A stretch of 64,000 bases of DNA from Actinomyces oris. GTDB lineage: Bacteria > Actinomycetota > Actinomycetes > Actinomycetales > Actinomycetaceae. The stretch covers positions 2,356,001 through 2,420,000 of the forward strand of contig NZ_CP014232.1 of assembly GCF_001553935.1 (NCBI RefSeq), read 5' to 3'. A program made the translations under genes and the position numbers. How positions within the stretch are numbered: position 1 is the stretch's first letter; every line of letters begins with the position of its first letter. Shown in pieces: positions 1 through 8,706 of the stretch. Under the pieces are notes generated by a model. That model made no database searches. It was not told the origin of the DNA and saw only the letters and a list, made by a program, of their open reading frames with translations.

Positions 1-537
1 GTCAAGGCCGTCATGGCGGTGGAGAACTACGCGATCGCCACCTCCCAGATCGCGCAGACCACGCTGAGGTCCGTTCTTGGACGCGTCGACCTGGACACCG
101 TGCTCGCCCACCGCAGCGCCTTGAACGCCGATCTGCGTGACATCATTGAGAAGCTCACCGAGCCGTGGGGTGTGGAGGTCAGTGTCGTCGAGATCAAGGA
201 CGTCGAGATCCCCGAGCAGATGCAGCGGGCCATGGCCCGTGGGGCTGAGGCTGAACGTGAGCGCCGTGCCAAGATCATCAACGCCCGTGGTGAGCTCCAG
301 GCCTCCGAGGAGCTGCGTCAGGCGGCGGACACGCTCTCGAAGTCACCGGCTTCTCTCCAGCTGCGCTACCTGCAGACCCTCCTGGAGCTCGGCGCCGACC
401 AGAACTCCACGGTCGTCTTCCCCCTGCCGATGGACATCATCGGACCGCTCCTGGAGCGCTTCGGTCCCCAGGGCGGCCTGCCGGAGGCTAACGAGGGCGA
501 GGGCGGCGAAGGAGCTGGCGCACCGCGTCACCGATGA
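1..537 (+). CDS. SPFH/band 7 domain protein, C-terminal part
   Basis: The frame is open from base 1, so the true start lies before the window; about 178 C-terminal residues remain. The visible part matches the end of a stomatin/prohibitin (SPFH) domain: a segment ending in [19 protein letters not shown], then an Ala/Glu/Arg-rich coiled coil ([17 protein letters not shown]) and the motif [12 protein letters not shown]. Family members are membrane-anchored and oligomerise into scaffolds in membrane microdomains; the N-terminal anchor is outside the window. The last residues are Gly/Glu-rich and likely disordered. The 3' end overlaps the convergent rarD-like gene by 50 bp. Family assignment is firm, cellular role unknown. 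Confidence 0.85.
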   Translation, partial: VKAVMAVENYAIATSQIAQTTLRSVLGRVDLDTVLAHRSALNADLRDIIEKLTEPWGVEVSVVEIKDVEIPEQMQRAMARGAEAERERRAKIINARGELQASEELRQAADTLSKSPASLQLRYLQTLLELGADQNSTVVFPLPMDIIGPLLERFGPQGGLPEANEGEGGEGAGAPRHR

Positions 538-1477
538 AGACCGCGACCGCCGCCCACACCAGGATCATGGCCGCCCATCGGGCCGGCGGGATCCGCTCGT
601 GGAAGGCGCCCCAGGCCAGCAGGAACTGGATGGTTGGGGCGATGTACTGTCCCATCCCGACTACGGACAACGGCACGCGCCTGGTGCCGGCGGCGAAGAG
701 CAGCAGGGGCACGGCTGTGACCGGACCGGCCACCACGAGCAGCGCCATGATCGGCCAGCCCTGATCGGGGGCCTGCCAGGCCGACTGCCCCTGCCAGGCC
801 AGGTGGCCCAGGTAGGCGAGTGCGATGGGAGTCACGAGGGCGCTTTCCACCGTCAGCCCGGTCAGAGCGTCCACGTCGGGTCCGAGCTGCTTCTTGACCA
901 GCCCGTACAAGGCGAAGGAGAAAGCCAGCACCAGGGAGATCCACGGCAGCGCGCCCTGGAGCGCCACCAGGAGGGCCACGGCGGCGCTCGCCAGCGCGAT
1001 CGAGACCCGGTGTGCGGGGCGCAACCGCTCATGCAGCACCAGTGCAGCCAGGGCCACCGTCACCAGCGGGTTGATGAAGTAGCCCAGGGCGGCGTCGGCC
1101 GTGCGCGCGCTGTTGACGCCGTAGACGTAGACGAGCCAGTTGACTGAGACCAGCAGCCCGCAGACGGCCAGCATCCCCAGCAGGCGCGGTGAGCGCACCA
1201 CGTGGACCAGCTGTGCCCAGCGGCGCCGCAGAGTGATGAGCGTCAGGCAGGTCACCAGCGTCCAGAGGATCCGGTGACCGATGATCTCCACACTGCCGGC
1301 GGCCGAGAGGAGGTGGAAGTAGAGGGGGAAGAAGCCCCACAGGCAGTAGCAGCCGACGACCAGCGCCATCCCAGTGCCATCGAGCGTCCCTGAGGTCGAC
1401 GCCGACCCTCGGGCGCCTGACGGTGAGGTCGGCGTCGTGGAGGGGTCCAAGGAGGAACCACTGGGGGAGGAGCTCAT
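488..1477 (-). CDS. rarD: RarD-type EamA family permease
   Basis: A 329-residue integral membrane protein with about ten hydrophobic helices in two EamA halves. Family hallmarks are visible: [14 protein letters not shown] in helix 1, [10 protein letters not shown], the segment [19 protein letters not shown] and [15 protein letters not shown] in the second half. RarD proteins are drug/metabolite-superfamily permeases annotated as chloramphenicol-sensitivity proteins; the natural substrate is not established. The first 35 residues are Ser/Thr/Pro-rich and look disordered, so a later start is possible, although an AGGAA lies about 10 nt before the chosen ATG. It is convergent with the SPFH gene and divergent from rbfA. 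Confidence 0.85.
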   Translation of the reverse strand: MSSSPSGSSLDPSTTPTSPSGARGSASTSGTLDGTGMALVVGCYCLWGFFPLYFHLLSAAGSVEIIGHRILWTLVTCLTLITLRRRWAQLVHVVRSPRLLGMLAVCGLLVSVNWLVYVYGVNSARTADAALGYFINPLVTVALAALVLHERLRPAHRVSIALASAAVALLVALQGALPWISLVLAFSFALYGLVKKQLGPDVDALTGLTVESALVTPIALAYLGHLAWQGQSAWQAPDQGWPIMALLVVAGPVTAVPLLLFAAGTRRVPLSVVGMGQYIAPTIQFLLAWGAFHERIPPARWAAMILVWAAVAVFIGDAVRQLLRRPRPR

Positions 1478-1519
1478 TGTGATCTGTTCCTGATCCGTTC
1501 GCGCTCGGGGATGGCTGCG

Positions 1520-1547
1520 GTGACCGTGTCGCCGCTCCGCGTAGCAT
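1520..1547 (+). promoter_or_regulatory. candidate rbfA promoter
   Basis: GTGACC at 1520-1525 and TAGCAT at 1542-1547 are separated by 16 bp, upstream of rbfA. The same bases read on the minus strand give TATGCT (1543-1548), a possible -10 for the divergent rarD gene, so two divergent promoters may overlap here. rbfA is not preceded by infB in this genome, so it needs its own promoter. The -35 match is weak. Confidence 0.35.
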
Positions 1548-1674
1548 AGTGAGGCGCACTGGACCGCCTTGGAAGGGCTCGCTCCTTCGCGGGTGAGGAC
1601 GGCGCGCCGATCGGTCCCGATCGCTCAGCCCCGGGCCTGACAGACCCGGACCCCGCACGTGAAGGAGCCCCGCC

Positions 1675-2172
1675 ATGGCCGACGCCGCCCGCGCCCGCAA
1701 GGTCGCCGACCGTATTCATGAGACTGTCGCCCGCCTCCTTCAAGGGCGCATCAAGGACCCGCGCCTGGGCTTCGTCACCGTCACCGACGTCCGTGTCACC
1801 GGCGACCTCCAGCAGGCCACCGTCTTCTACACCGTCTACGGCAGCGATGAGGAGCGGGAGGAGACGGCCAAGGCGCTGCGCTCAGCCAAGGGACTCATCC
1901 GCTCCGAGGTCGGCAAGGCCCTCGGCATCCGCCTGACCCCCTCACTGTCCTTCCAGCTCGACGCCCTCCCCACCACCGCCAAGACCCTCGAGGACGCCCT
2001 GGCCCAGGCCCGGGTGCGCGACGCCCAGATCGCCAAGGCCGCCGAGGGGGCCACCTACGCCGGTGACGCCGACCCCTACCGCCACGATGAGGAGGATGAG
2101 GAGGCTGTGGGCGGTGACCCCCAGGCCGAGGAGGGCGAGCAGGAGCCCGCAACGGACACCGAGGACCTGTGA
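1675..2172 (+). CDS. rbfA: ribosome-binding factor A
   Basis: A 165-residue protein matching RbfA, the KH-fold 30S maturation factor that helps process the 5' end of 16S rRNA and acts in cold adaptation. Visible signature: [19 protein letters not shown] near the N terminus, [29 protein letters not shown], and [17 protein letters not shown]. The last ~35 residues are Asp/Glu-rich, an acidic tail common in actinobacterial homologues. A GAAGGAG lies 8-14 nt before the ATG. Its stop codon overlaps the GTG start of truB (GTGA), so the two are translationally coupled. The usual upstream partner infB is absent here. Confidence 0.95.
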   Translation: MADAARARKVADRIHETVARLLQGRIKDPRLGFVTVTDVRVTGDLQQATVFYTVYGSDEEREETAKALRSAKGLIRSEVGKALGIRLTPSLSFQLDALPTTAKTLEDALAQARVRDAQIAKAAEGATYAGDADPYRHDEEDEEAVGGDPQAEEGEQEPATDTEDL

Positions 2173-3266
2173 AGGCCTCCGAGCGGGCCGAGCCCATGGG
2201 GCGGACCGGCCGCGCACGTCGTCGCCCCGACGTCCCCCGCGGCGCGGTCACCGCTGCCGACGGGATCCTCGTGGTGGACAAGCCCCAAGGGCTGACCAGC
2301 CACGACGTCGTCGGCGCCACCCGCCGCCTGGCCGCTACCCGCAAGGTGGGGCACGCCGGTACCCTCGACCCCATGGCCACCGGCCTGCTGCTGCTGGGCA
2401 TCGGGCGCGCCACCCGCTTCCTCACCTACCTGGTGGGAGCCGACAAGACCTACGAGGCCACCGTTCGCCTGGGGGCAGAGACCACGACGGAGGACGCCGA
2501 CGGGCAGATCGTCGCAGCCCGCGGCTGCCGGATCGAGGACGTACCCGAGGCTCGCCTCCAGGAGGCGCTCACAACCCTGACCGGGCCGATCCAGCAGGTG
2601 CCCAGTGCGGTCTCCGCCATCAAGGTCGACGGTGTGCGAGCCTACCAACGCGTCCGTGACGGGCAGGACGTCGAGCTGCAGGCCAGGCCCGTGACCATCC
2701 ACGAGCTGCGCCTGACCGCAGAGCCCCGGAAGGCGATCGTCGAAGCCGACGGTGCCCTCAGCGACGGCCCGGACGCAGCGGAGGCCGTCGACATCGACAT
2801 CCTCGTCTCCTGCTCGTCGGGCACCTACGTGCGCGCCCTGGCCCGGGATCTGGGCCGGGCGCTGGGCTGCGGGGCTCATCTGACTGCGCTGCGGCGCACC
2901 GCAGTGGGCCCCTTCGACATCGATGAGGCTCACACCCTGGCGGACCTGTCCGCCCAGGTCGAGACCGACGCCTCCAGCCCTGAGCCTCACGGGGTCACCA
3001 CGCTCCCGCTGGAGGAGGTCGCCCGGCGCTGCTTCGAGCAGCTGACTCTGACCGAGGGCGAGGCACGCGCACTGCGCTACGGCCAGCCCCTTGACGCCGA
3101 GGTCCTGGAGAGGGCCGAGGCACCCGAGGGCCGTCGGCTGCAGGTCTCTGCGAAGACGGCCGAGCAGCGCGTCGTCGCCGGATTCGCCCCCGGTGGGCGC
3201 CTCGTGGCACTGTTGAGGCACCAGGGCCCACGTGCGCGCCCGGTACTGGTCCTGGACCCTGCCTGA
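2169..3266 (+). CDS. truB: tRNA pseudouridine(55) synthase
   Basis: A 365-residue TruB, which isomerises U55 in the T-loop of tRNAs. The catalytic motif [19 protein letters not shown] (Asp in TLDP, about residue 62) is intact, as are [24 protein letters not shown] and the motif-III segment [16 protein letters not shown]. The GTG start overlaps the rbfA stop. It is somewhat longer than most TruB because of an inserted acidic stretch near residues 190-200 and a C-terminal PUA-like extension. The usual next gene, ribF, is displaced about 3.8 kb downstream by the small metal-motif protein and the ABC cassette. Confidence 0.95.
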   Translation: MKASERAEPMGRTGRARRRPDVPRGAVTAADGILVVDKPQGLTSHDVVGATRRLAATRKVGHAGTLDPMATGLLLLGIGRATRFLTYLVGADKTYEATVRLGAETTTEDADGQIVAARGCRIEDVPEARLQEALTTLTGPIQQVPSAVSAIKVDGVRAYQRVRDGQDVELQARPVTIHELRLTAEPRKAIVEADGALSDGPDAAEAVDIDILVSCSSGTYVRALARDLGRALGCGAHLTALRRTAVGPFDIDEAHTLADLSAQVETDASSPEPHGVTTLPLEEVARRCFEQLTLTEGEARALRYGQPLDAEVLERAEAPEGRRLQVSAKTAEQRVVAGFAPGGRLVALLRHQGPRARPVLVLDPA

Positions 3267-3337
3267 GACGCGCACCTGGGCCGCCGGCCCGTCCGGCGAA
3301 AGCACACCCGATGAGCACCTTTGCGTGAGGAGACATG

Positions 3338-3640
3338 ATGAGCCAGACCGGAGGATGCCGCTGCGGATGCGGCGGGCACGGCAAGCGCAACGAGCAGGAC
3401 GAGCGGGCCGCCGCGCCCGCAGTCGCCCAGCCGGTGGGTGAGGGATACCGGCCCGAGCCCGTGCAGACCTCCCCGGAGGTCGTCGACGCCGTCGCCATCG
3501 CCTCAGCGGTGACGACGGCCCTGGGAGCGGGAGCGCCGCAGGGCGTCACCCCCGGGCACAAGGCCGGTAACCTGCTGGGCCTGCGTGATGTCTCCGCCTC
3601 CGCCTCGGGTGGTGGCGGTTGCGGCTGCGGAGGCCACTGA
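3338..3640 (+). CDS. small protein with CGCGGH motifs at both ends
   Basis: A 100-residue protein of unknown function. The N terminus reads CRCGCGGH (three Cys, one His) and the C terminus ends GGGGCGCGGH, so two near-identical Cys/His clusters flank an Ala/Pro/Val-rich middle that contains a helical-looking segment (EVVDAVAIASAVTTALGAG). Such clusters usually bind a metal, but which one is not determinable. The second of two adjacent ATGs is chosen because GAGGAG lies 5 nt upstream of it. It follows truB by 71 bp on the same strand and ends 10 bp before the convergent ABC ATPase gene. I do not recognise a named family with confidence. Confidence 0.65.
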   Translation: MSQTGGCRCGCGGHGKRNEQDERAAAPAVAQPVGEGYRPEPVQTSPEVVDAVAIASAVTTALGAGAPQGVTPGHKAGNLLGLRDVSASASGGGGCGCGGH

Positions 3641-3650
3641 CGCCGCCCCG

Positions 3651-4472
3651 TCACACACTGTGGCGCTGGAGGGCCTCGGTGACCGCCGTCAGGCGTGAGG
3701 GGCCGTCAGCCTCCTCGTATCGTCCCAGGAGCAGGTCCTCCGTGATCTGCCCGTCCACGAGCACCAGGACACGATCGGCCCGGGCTGCCACCTGGGAGTC
3801 GTGGGTGACCATGACCAGAGTCGTCCCCGAGGCGTGAATCTCCCCGAGCAGGTCGAGGATCTGCAGCGCGGTGGCGGAGTTGAGCGCTCCGGTGGGTTCG
3901 TCGGCGAAGACGATCCCGGGGTCGTTGATGAGGGCCCGGCAGATGCCTGCGCGCTGCAGCTGGCCGCCGGAGACCTCGGTGACGGCGCTGGTGGCCAGCT
4001 CGTCGATCCCCATGCGCTCCATCAGCTCCTCTCCACGCGCCGTGACCTCGGGGCGCGGACGCAGACCCGCCAGGAACCCGGGCAGGACGATGTTATCCAG
4101 CAGGCACAGGGTGGTTAGGAGATGCGCCTGCTGGAAGACGAATCCGAAACGCGTCAGCCGCAGCGCCGCCAGCTCCTTCTCACTCAGGCTCGTGATCTCC
4201 TGGCCGCCCAGGAGTACCGAACCGGCGTCGGGCCGGTCCATACCGCTCAGGCAGTGCAGAAGGGTGGACTTCCCGGACCCGGAAGGCCCCATGATGGCGA
4301 CGAACTGCCCCTGCTCCACATCCAGGTCGAGGTCTCGCAGGACGGGGGAGTGGTAGCTCTTGGACAGGTGCTGGGCCCGCAGAACCGGTTGCCCGGCTCC
4401 CACGGGGACAGCCGGTCCCGCGGCTACTGAACCGGTGCGCCATGAGGAACGCGATGGGGTGGAGGCACGCAT
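3651..4472 (-). CDS. ABC transporter ATP-binding protein (LolD/MacB type)
   Basis: A 273-residue ABC ATPase. Walker A GPSGSGKST, Q-loop FVFQQAHLL, signature VSGGQLQRAGICRAL, Walker B IVFADEPTGALNS and the H-loop THD are all present. The sequence type (FADEPTGALNS, signature SGGQLQRA) matches ATPases that pair with FtsX-like permeases in lipoprotein or antimicrobial-peptide export. The start is the ATG at 4472 because AAGGAG sits just upstream; the open frame extends further back but only as a shadow of the permease gene. It lies 11 bp after the permease stop, so the two form an operon. Substrate is unknown. Confidence 0.92.
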   Translation of the reverse strand: MRASTPSRSSWRTGSVAAGPAVPVGAGQPVLRAQHLSKSYHSPVLRDLDLDVEQGQFVAIMGPSGSGKSTLLHCLSGMDRPDAGSVLLGGQEITSLSEKELAALRLTRFGFVFQQAHLLTTLCLLDNIVLPGFLAGLRPRPEVTARGEELMERMGIDELATSAVTEVSGGQLQRAGICRALINDPGIVFADEPTGALNSATALQILDLLGEIHASGTTLVMVTHDSQVAARADRVLVLVDGQITEDLLLGRYEEADGPSRLTAVTEALQRHSV

Positions 4473-4483
4473 TCTGTCTCTCC

Positions 4484-6802
4484 TTACTCGCCGGTGGTCA
4501 GGGTCATGGTGCGTAGGCGTCTGAGGGCCAGGGCGACAGCGCCGACGACGGTGGCCAGCAGTGCCCCTGGTAGGACGAGCCCCATAAGCCACCAGTTGGG
4601 GAGGAGCTGAAGGTCGGGGGCTCCGCGCGAGGCCATGACCGCCCCGATCGCGGGGCTGCCCAGAGCGGAGGCCCCCAGGAGCCCCAGGGCGGTCCCCACC
4701 AGCGCCAGGAGGCCGAAACGGATGAGGTACTGCCCCGCAACGGCCCGTCTGGTGCACCCCAGCGCCATCAGGACGCCGATCTGAGGCCGCTCCCGCGAGA
4801 CGATGAGGACGGTGAACAGCACCGTGATGAGGAAGGACAGCCCCAGCGCGATGGCGCAGGCCAGCGCGGTGACGACGCGGACCTGGGAGCCGGTGGCCCC
4901 GAAGAACTGGGCGGCATACTGATTCATGCTGATCGCCTGGATCCCCGGGTACTCGCCGCTCAGCTGCTTGGCGAGGGCGCTGGCCTGCTGAGTGGAGCCG
5001 GCGTCGGCGTAGACGATCTGCCACAGTGCGGGGGCGCCGTCGTCGAAGGTGGCCTTGGCGGTATGCCCGTTGTTGGTGATGTCCTGGTAGACACCCGTGA
5101 CTGTCAGGTCCTTGTCGCCGTCGGCGGTGCGGACGGTGACCGTGGCACCTTCCTTGGCGCCCGTGTCCTGGGCCTGACTGTAGGACAGGGCGATCTCGTC
5201 GTCGGTGGTGGGGGCGCGCCCGGAGAGGTACTCCATGGGGAAGGCCTCATGGTCCCCGATATCAATGAGCGCCGTCTGCCAGCCGCCGGTGGCAGTGGAC
5301 ATCTTGTAGCTGCGGCGCAGCATCGTGGTGTGCCGGGTGACGCGGGGGTCGGAGTCGACGGTCTTCTCCACGGCGGCCAGGTCCTGGACCCCGGTGCGTA
5401 CGTCGATACGCAGATCGGCCCGACCGGCCCCCAGGTAGGTGGCCACACGTGGGTCGCTCAGAGTCGAGGAGACATTCGTCGGCAGCACCATGGTGAAGGT
5501 GCACAGCGCCAGGACACCGAGCATCAGGGCGTTGGAGGGGCGCAGTGACTCGCGCGCCCCGAGCCACACCTGGACCGGAAGGCGGCGAAGGGTGGTCAGT
5601 CTCCAGCGCTGCCGGCGTGGGCGCAGGGAGGCGCTGGTGCCGCTGCGCAGGGCCTCGATGGCCGAGATGCGGCCGATGCGCCGCAGAGCCAACCAGGTAA
5701 AGCCGATGACTCCGAGCGCCAGAACCAGAACCGTGAGGATCGGCAGCCCCACGCTCCACAGGGTTGTCGCGGGCCGGCCCAGGTAGAGGGTCGTCGGGGC
5801 CTCCAGGGCGGTGGCCAGGGGCTGGCCGGCCACGTAGCCCAGGGCCGCCCCCAGCACTGACAGAGCCAGGTACTTGGCCACGTAGAGGCGGCGTATCCGC
5901 CTCAGTGGCGCCCCAATGGCCTTGAGCACGGCGATCTGGGCCAGGTCTGTCTCGACGGCCGCCAGCACCGTGTAGCGCAGGGCGAGGACGGCGACAACCG
6001 CCAGAATGACAGCCACCACCAGGGCCACTGCCACGATGAGCATGGCGTTGAGTGAGTTCATGAGCTGGATCATCGAGGCGCTGACGTTGATGCCGTTACT
6101 GGGCAGACCCGCCTCCTTGTAGGCGTCGATGACGCCGCCGGGAGGGGCGGAGTCGGTCAGGCGCATCTCAATGAGGTACTCGGGCTCGGTGATCTGCTGC
6201 TCCAGGGCGGAGAAGTCCTTGGGTGAGACCACCAGGCGCTTGGAGGGGATCATGGCGGCATTCATCTGGGCGTCGCGGGCGAATCCCACGATGGTCAGGG
6301 TCGTGGTCCTGCCGGCGCTGCTGACGGTCACGGTGTCGCCGACATCGGCGCTGTTGATCGCCCGGTAGTGGATCGGCAGCACCACCTCTCCCGGCCCCGG
6401 GCTGACGGGTTCGCCGTCGTCGTCGAGCAGGAGGTCGAGGTGCTTGGGAGAGGTGACGAAGGCGGGCTCGTTGTAGGACTCGGACTGGTTGACGCCGTTG
6501 ATGGACAGCTCCTGGCGCGCTACCGGAAGGGTTGTGATGACCTCATGGTCGGTGACGTCGCTGCGCGCCTGCACCCACGTCTCGATCGCCTGTAGGTCGC
6601 GGTCGTCAATCCGGCCGGAGTGCATCTGTACCAGGTCCGGGAGCTTGGCCCGCTGCGAGAGCCGGTGCGTGGCCGACAGGCTGTCCACCACCAGGGACGT
6701 CCCGGCCGACATCAGTGTGGCCGCCAGGGCGATGAGGGCGGTCAGGGTGGCGGCCACGACGGCGCCGCGCGCCAGGTCCGCCTTGAGAAGTCGCATCAGC
6801 AT
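4484..6802 (-). CDS. FtsX-like ABC transporter permease
   Basis: A 772-residue permease with two FtsX repeats: an N-terminal helix (about residues 12-38), a large extracytoplasmic domain (to ~245), a helix bundle around 250-380 ending in RRIGRISAIEALRSG, a second helix near 420-440, a second extracytoplasmic domain, and terminal helices from about 645 to 765. The element AVLKAIGAPLRRIRRLYVAKYLAL is the typical cytoplasmic coupling region. It partners the ATPase encoded 11 bp downstream. AAGGAGG precedes the ATG. Such permeases act by mechanotransmission on lipoproteins or peptides rather than as classic channels; the substrate here cannot be read. Upstream lies a clear promoter with a nested operator. 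Confidence 0.9.
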   Translation of the reverse strand: MLMRLLKADLARGAVVAATLTALIALAATLMSAGTSLVVDSLSATHRLSQRAKLPDLVQMHSGRIDDRDLQAIETWVQARSDVTDHEVITTLPVARQELSINGVNQSESYNEPAFVTSPKHLDLLLDDDGEPVSPGPGEVVLPIHYRAINSADVGDTVTVSSAGRTTTLTIVGFARDAQMNAAMIPSKRLVVSPKDFSALEQQITEPEYLIEMRLTDSAPPGGVIDAYKEAGLPSNGINVSASMIQLMNSLNAMLIVAVALVVAVILAVVAVLALRYTVLAAVETDLAQIAVLKAIGAPLRRIRRLYVAKYLALSVLGAALGYVAGQPLATALEAPTTLYLGRPATTLWSVGLPILTVLVLALGVIGFTWLALRRIGRISAIEALRSGTSASLRPRRQRWRLTTLRRLPVQVWLGARESLRPSNALMLGVLALCTFTMVLPTNVSSTLSDPRVATYLGAGRADLRIDVRTGVQDLAAVEKTVDSDPRVTRHTTMLRRSYKMSTATGGWQTALIDIGDHEAFPMEYLSGRAPTTDDEIALSYSQAQDTGAKEGATVTVRTADGDKDLTVTGVYQDITNNGHTAKATFDDGAPALWQIVYADAGSTQQASALAKQLSGEYPGIQAISMNQYAAQFFGATGSQVRVVTALACAIALGLSFLITVLFTVLIVSRERPQIGVLMALGCTRRAVAGQYLIRFGLLALVGTALGLLGASALGSPAIGAVMASRGAPDLQLLPNWWLMGLVLPGALLATVVGAVALALRRLRTMTLTTGE

Positions 6803-6878
6803 GACAGCAGCCTCCTTGGAGTCTGTCCTCGACCTTGCGGGCTCATTCCCGGATGAGGGATTCCCAGGTGAGGGAACG

Positions 6879-6917
6879 ATTCTCGACGCTAATCGACTAA
6901 CAGTCGGTATCGAGAAT
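6879..6917. promoter_or_regulatory. nested palindromic operator of the ABC cassette
   Basis: Outer arms ATTCTCGA (6879-6886) and TCGAGAAT (6910-6917) are perfect reverse complements. Inside them lies a second perfect palindrome, CGACT-aac-AGTCG (6894-6906). The right outer arm overlaps the -10 box of the minus-strand promoter, the geometry of a repressor site (TetR, MarR or PadR-like). The regulator gene is not adjacent. Confidence 0.65.
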
Positions 6918-6941
6918 AGACTGACGGTCGAAACGCGTCAA
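6913..6941 (-). promoter_or_regulatory. promoter of the ABC transporter operon
   Basis: Reading the minus strand, TTGACG (6941-6936) and TATTCT (6918-6913) are separated by exactly 17 bp. This is the best sigma-70-type promoter match in the window. Transcription would start near 6905 and give a leader of about 100 nt before the permease ATG. Confidence 0.65.
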
Positions 6942-7105
6942 GGCGTGTCGAGGGCGGCTGGTTCGCATCCGGCTGCGCCCCCGTGGCAGGGTTGTCCCGC
7001 GTACGCACCTCTCCCGACCCGGTGGGGTGGGCGGGGGCGTGCGGATGCGGATGAAGACAGGGGCGCGGTGCGCCCCACGGGCCGACGAGAGCAGGAACAG
7101 CGACA

Positions 7106-8131
7106 GTGGAGGTCTGGTACGGCGCCGAGCAGGTGCCAGCGAGCCTGAGCGCTTCGGGAGGGCCGGGCGCCGTGGTCACGATGGGCATCTTCGACGGCGT
7201 CCACCGCGGGCATCAGGCGGTCCTGGGGCGCGTCGTCGAGCTCTCCCATGAGCTCGCCCACGGCGACCGGCGGCCCCTGGCCGTCGCGGTCACCTTCGAC
7301 CCCCACCCCCGTAGCGTCCACCAGCCCGAGGCCGACCTGCCCCTCATCGCCTCCCTGACCGACCGCTTGGCCTCCCTGGGGGACCTCGGTCTCGACGCGG
7401 TCCTGGTCATCACCTACACCCTCGACTTCGCTGCCCAGAGCCCGCAGGACTTCGTGCGCACCTGGCTGGAGGAGCTGCTCGGGGCTCGCGCGGTCGTCGT
7501 CGGCGACGACGTCCGCTTCGGTTGGCGCAACTCCGGGGACGCAGCCACCCTGGAGCAGATCGGCCGCCAGGACGGCTTCGAGGTGGAGATCGTCTCCACC
7601 ATCTGCTCCGACGAGGGGCGTCGCTGGTCCTCGACGTGGATCCGCCAGTGCCTCAAGGACGGGAACATGCGGCAGGTCAGCCGGGTCCTGGGCCGTCCCC
7701 ACCGGCTGCGCGGCGTCGTCGTGCGAGGTCTGCGCCGCGGCCGCGAGCTCGGGTTCCCCACCGCCAACCTGGAGGCCGCCACCGCCGGTGTCGTGCCGCC
7801 CGACGGGGTCTACGCCGGCTGGCTGATCCGCGGCTGCACAGACGGGGCCGACCTCCAGCGGCTGCCCGCCGCCATCTCGATCGGCACCAATCCCACCTTC
7901 GACGACGTCCCCCAGCGCACGGTCGAGGCTCATGTCCTGGGGCGAGCCGACCTCAATCTCTATGGCGAGGAGGTGGGGGTCGAGCTCGTCGAGCGCCTGC
8001 GCCCCATGCTCGCCTTCGATGGGCTCGACGCGCTCCTGGTGCAGATGCGCGCCGATATCGAGGACACCGCCCGGATTCTGGGAGTCCCGGTCCCCGAGCC
8101 GATCCGTCCCGAGGACGTCACCGCGCAGTAG
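7106..8131 (+). CDS. ribF: bifunctional riboflavin kinase/FAD synthetase
   Basis: A 341-residue RibF converting riboflavin to FMN and then FAD in the cytoplasm. The N-terminal nucleotidyltransferase domain carries [13 protein letters not shown] (the HxGH-like motif) and [10 protein letters not shown]; the region around [26 protein letters not shown] links to the C-terminal flavokinase domain, which shows [12 protein letters not shown] and DGVYAGWL. The GTG start has AGGAA about 10 nt upstream. Gene order ribF-rpsO-pnp is typical of Actinobacteria, although a fucO remnant separates rpsO from pnp here. Confidence 0.95.
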   Translation: MEVWYGAEQVPASLSASGGPGAVVTMGIFDGVHRGHQAVLGRVVELSHELAHGDRRPLAVAVTFDPHPRSVHQPEADLPLIASLTDRLASLGDLGLDAVLVITYTLDFAAQSPQDFVRTWLEELLGARAVVVGDDVRFGWRNSGDAATLEQIGRQDGFEVEIVSTICSDEGRRWSSTWIRQCLKDGNMRQVSRVLGRPHRLRGVVVRGLRRGRELGFPTANLEAATAGVVPPDGVYAGWLIRGCTDGADLQRLPAAISIGTNPTFDDVPQRTVEAHVLGRADLNLYGEEVGVELVERLRPMLAFDGLDALLVQMRADIEDTARILGVPVPEPIRPEDVTAQ

Positions 8132-8259
8132 CTCCGGTGGCGGGGCAAGGCCATCGCGGGGGTCGTCGCCGTCGGAGCCTGACCGTCGCATCCCGCTTCC
8201 GCCCCGGAACTGTGCCGGTTCGCACAGCCTCTGGTGTGATTGGAGGCAAGCGGCGCTGG

Positions 8260-8285
8260 TAGGGTTGGCGGGCCGTCGATCGGCC
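8260..8285 (+). promoter_or_regulatory. candidate rpsO promoter and leader hairpin
   Basis: TAGGGT at 8260-8265 is a good actinobacterial -10 box, though no matching -35 is visible. The expected start is near 8272, where a small hairpin GGCCG-tcgat-CGGCC (8271-8285) begins a leader of about 80 nt before rpsO. S15 represses its own mRNA through leader structure in other bacteria; whether this one does so is inference. Confidence 0.4.
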
Positions 8286-8351
8286 ACGGATACCTCATGC
8301 CCGGGAGAACCTGCCCCGGCGCTCCGTGCAACGAGACCCGAAGGAGTCCGC

Positions 8352-8621
8352 ATGTCGGTTACCGCAGAGCGCAAGCAAGAGATCATCGCCGAGTACGCCA
8401 CCCACGAGGGTGACACGGGCTCCCCGGAGGTCCAGGTCGCCATCCTCACCGAGCGCATCTCCAACCTCACCGAGCACTTCAAGGGCCACGCCCACGACCA
8501 CCACTCGCGTCGCGGCCTCTACCTGCTCATCGGTAAGCGCCGTCGCCTGCTCGACTACCTCATGAAGGAGGACATCGAGCGCTACCGTGCTCTCATCGCC
8601 CGCCTCGGCATCCGCCGCTGA
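8352..8621 (+). CDS. rpsO: 30S ribosomal protein S15
   Basis: An 89-residue protein of normal S15 length. The core [23 protein letters not shown] followed by [21 protein letters not shown] is diagnostic. S15 is a primary binder of the 16S rRNA central domain. AAGGAG at 8341-8346 precedes the ATG by 5 nt. A strong hairpin follows at 8647-8674. Confidence 0.98.
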   Translation: MSVTAERKQEIIAEYATHEGDTGSPEVQVAILTERISNLTEHFKGHAHDHHSRRGLYLLIGKRRRLLDYLMKEDIERYRALIARLGIRR

Positions 8622-8646
8622 GCGCGCTGACAGCCTCAAGCCATGT

Positions 8647-8674
8647 GGCCCGGTCCCCAGGAGGGGGCTGGGCC
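8647..8674. terminator. hairpin between rpsO and fucO remnant
   Basis: A 12-bp stem with two G-U pairs and an AGGA loop lies 25 nt after the rpsO stop. No U-tract follows, as is common in high-GC Actinobacteria. It sits between convergent genes and could serve both strands. Confidence 0.55.
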
Positions 8675-8706
8675 GCATCGCGTTCAAGGGGGCGCTTCGC
8701 CCGTCC

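Noticed and set aside
3651-5024. 457-codon reading frame for the ABC ATPase
   Set aside because: The N-terminal 184 codons are antisense-like shadow of the permease gene; the true start is at 4472 with AAGGAG.
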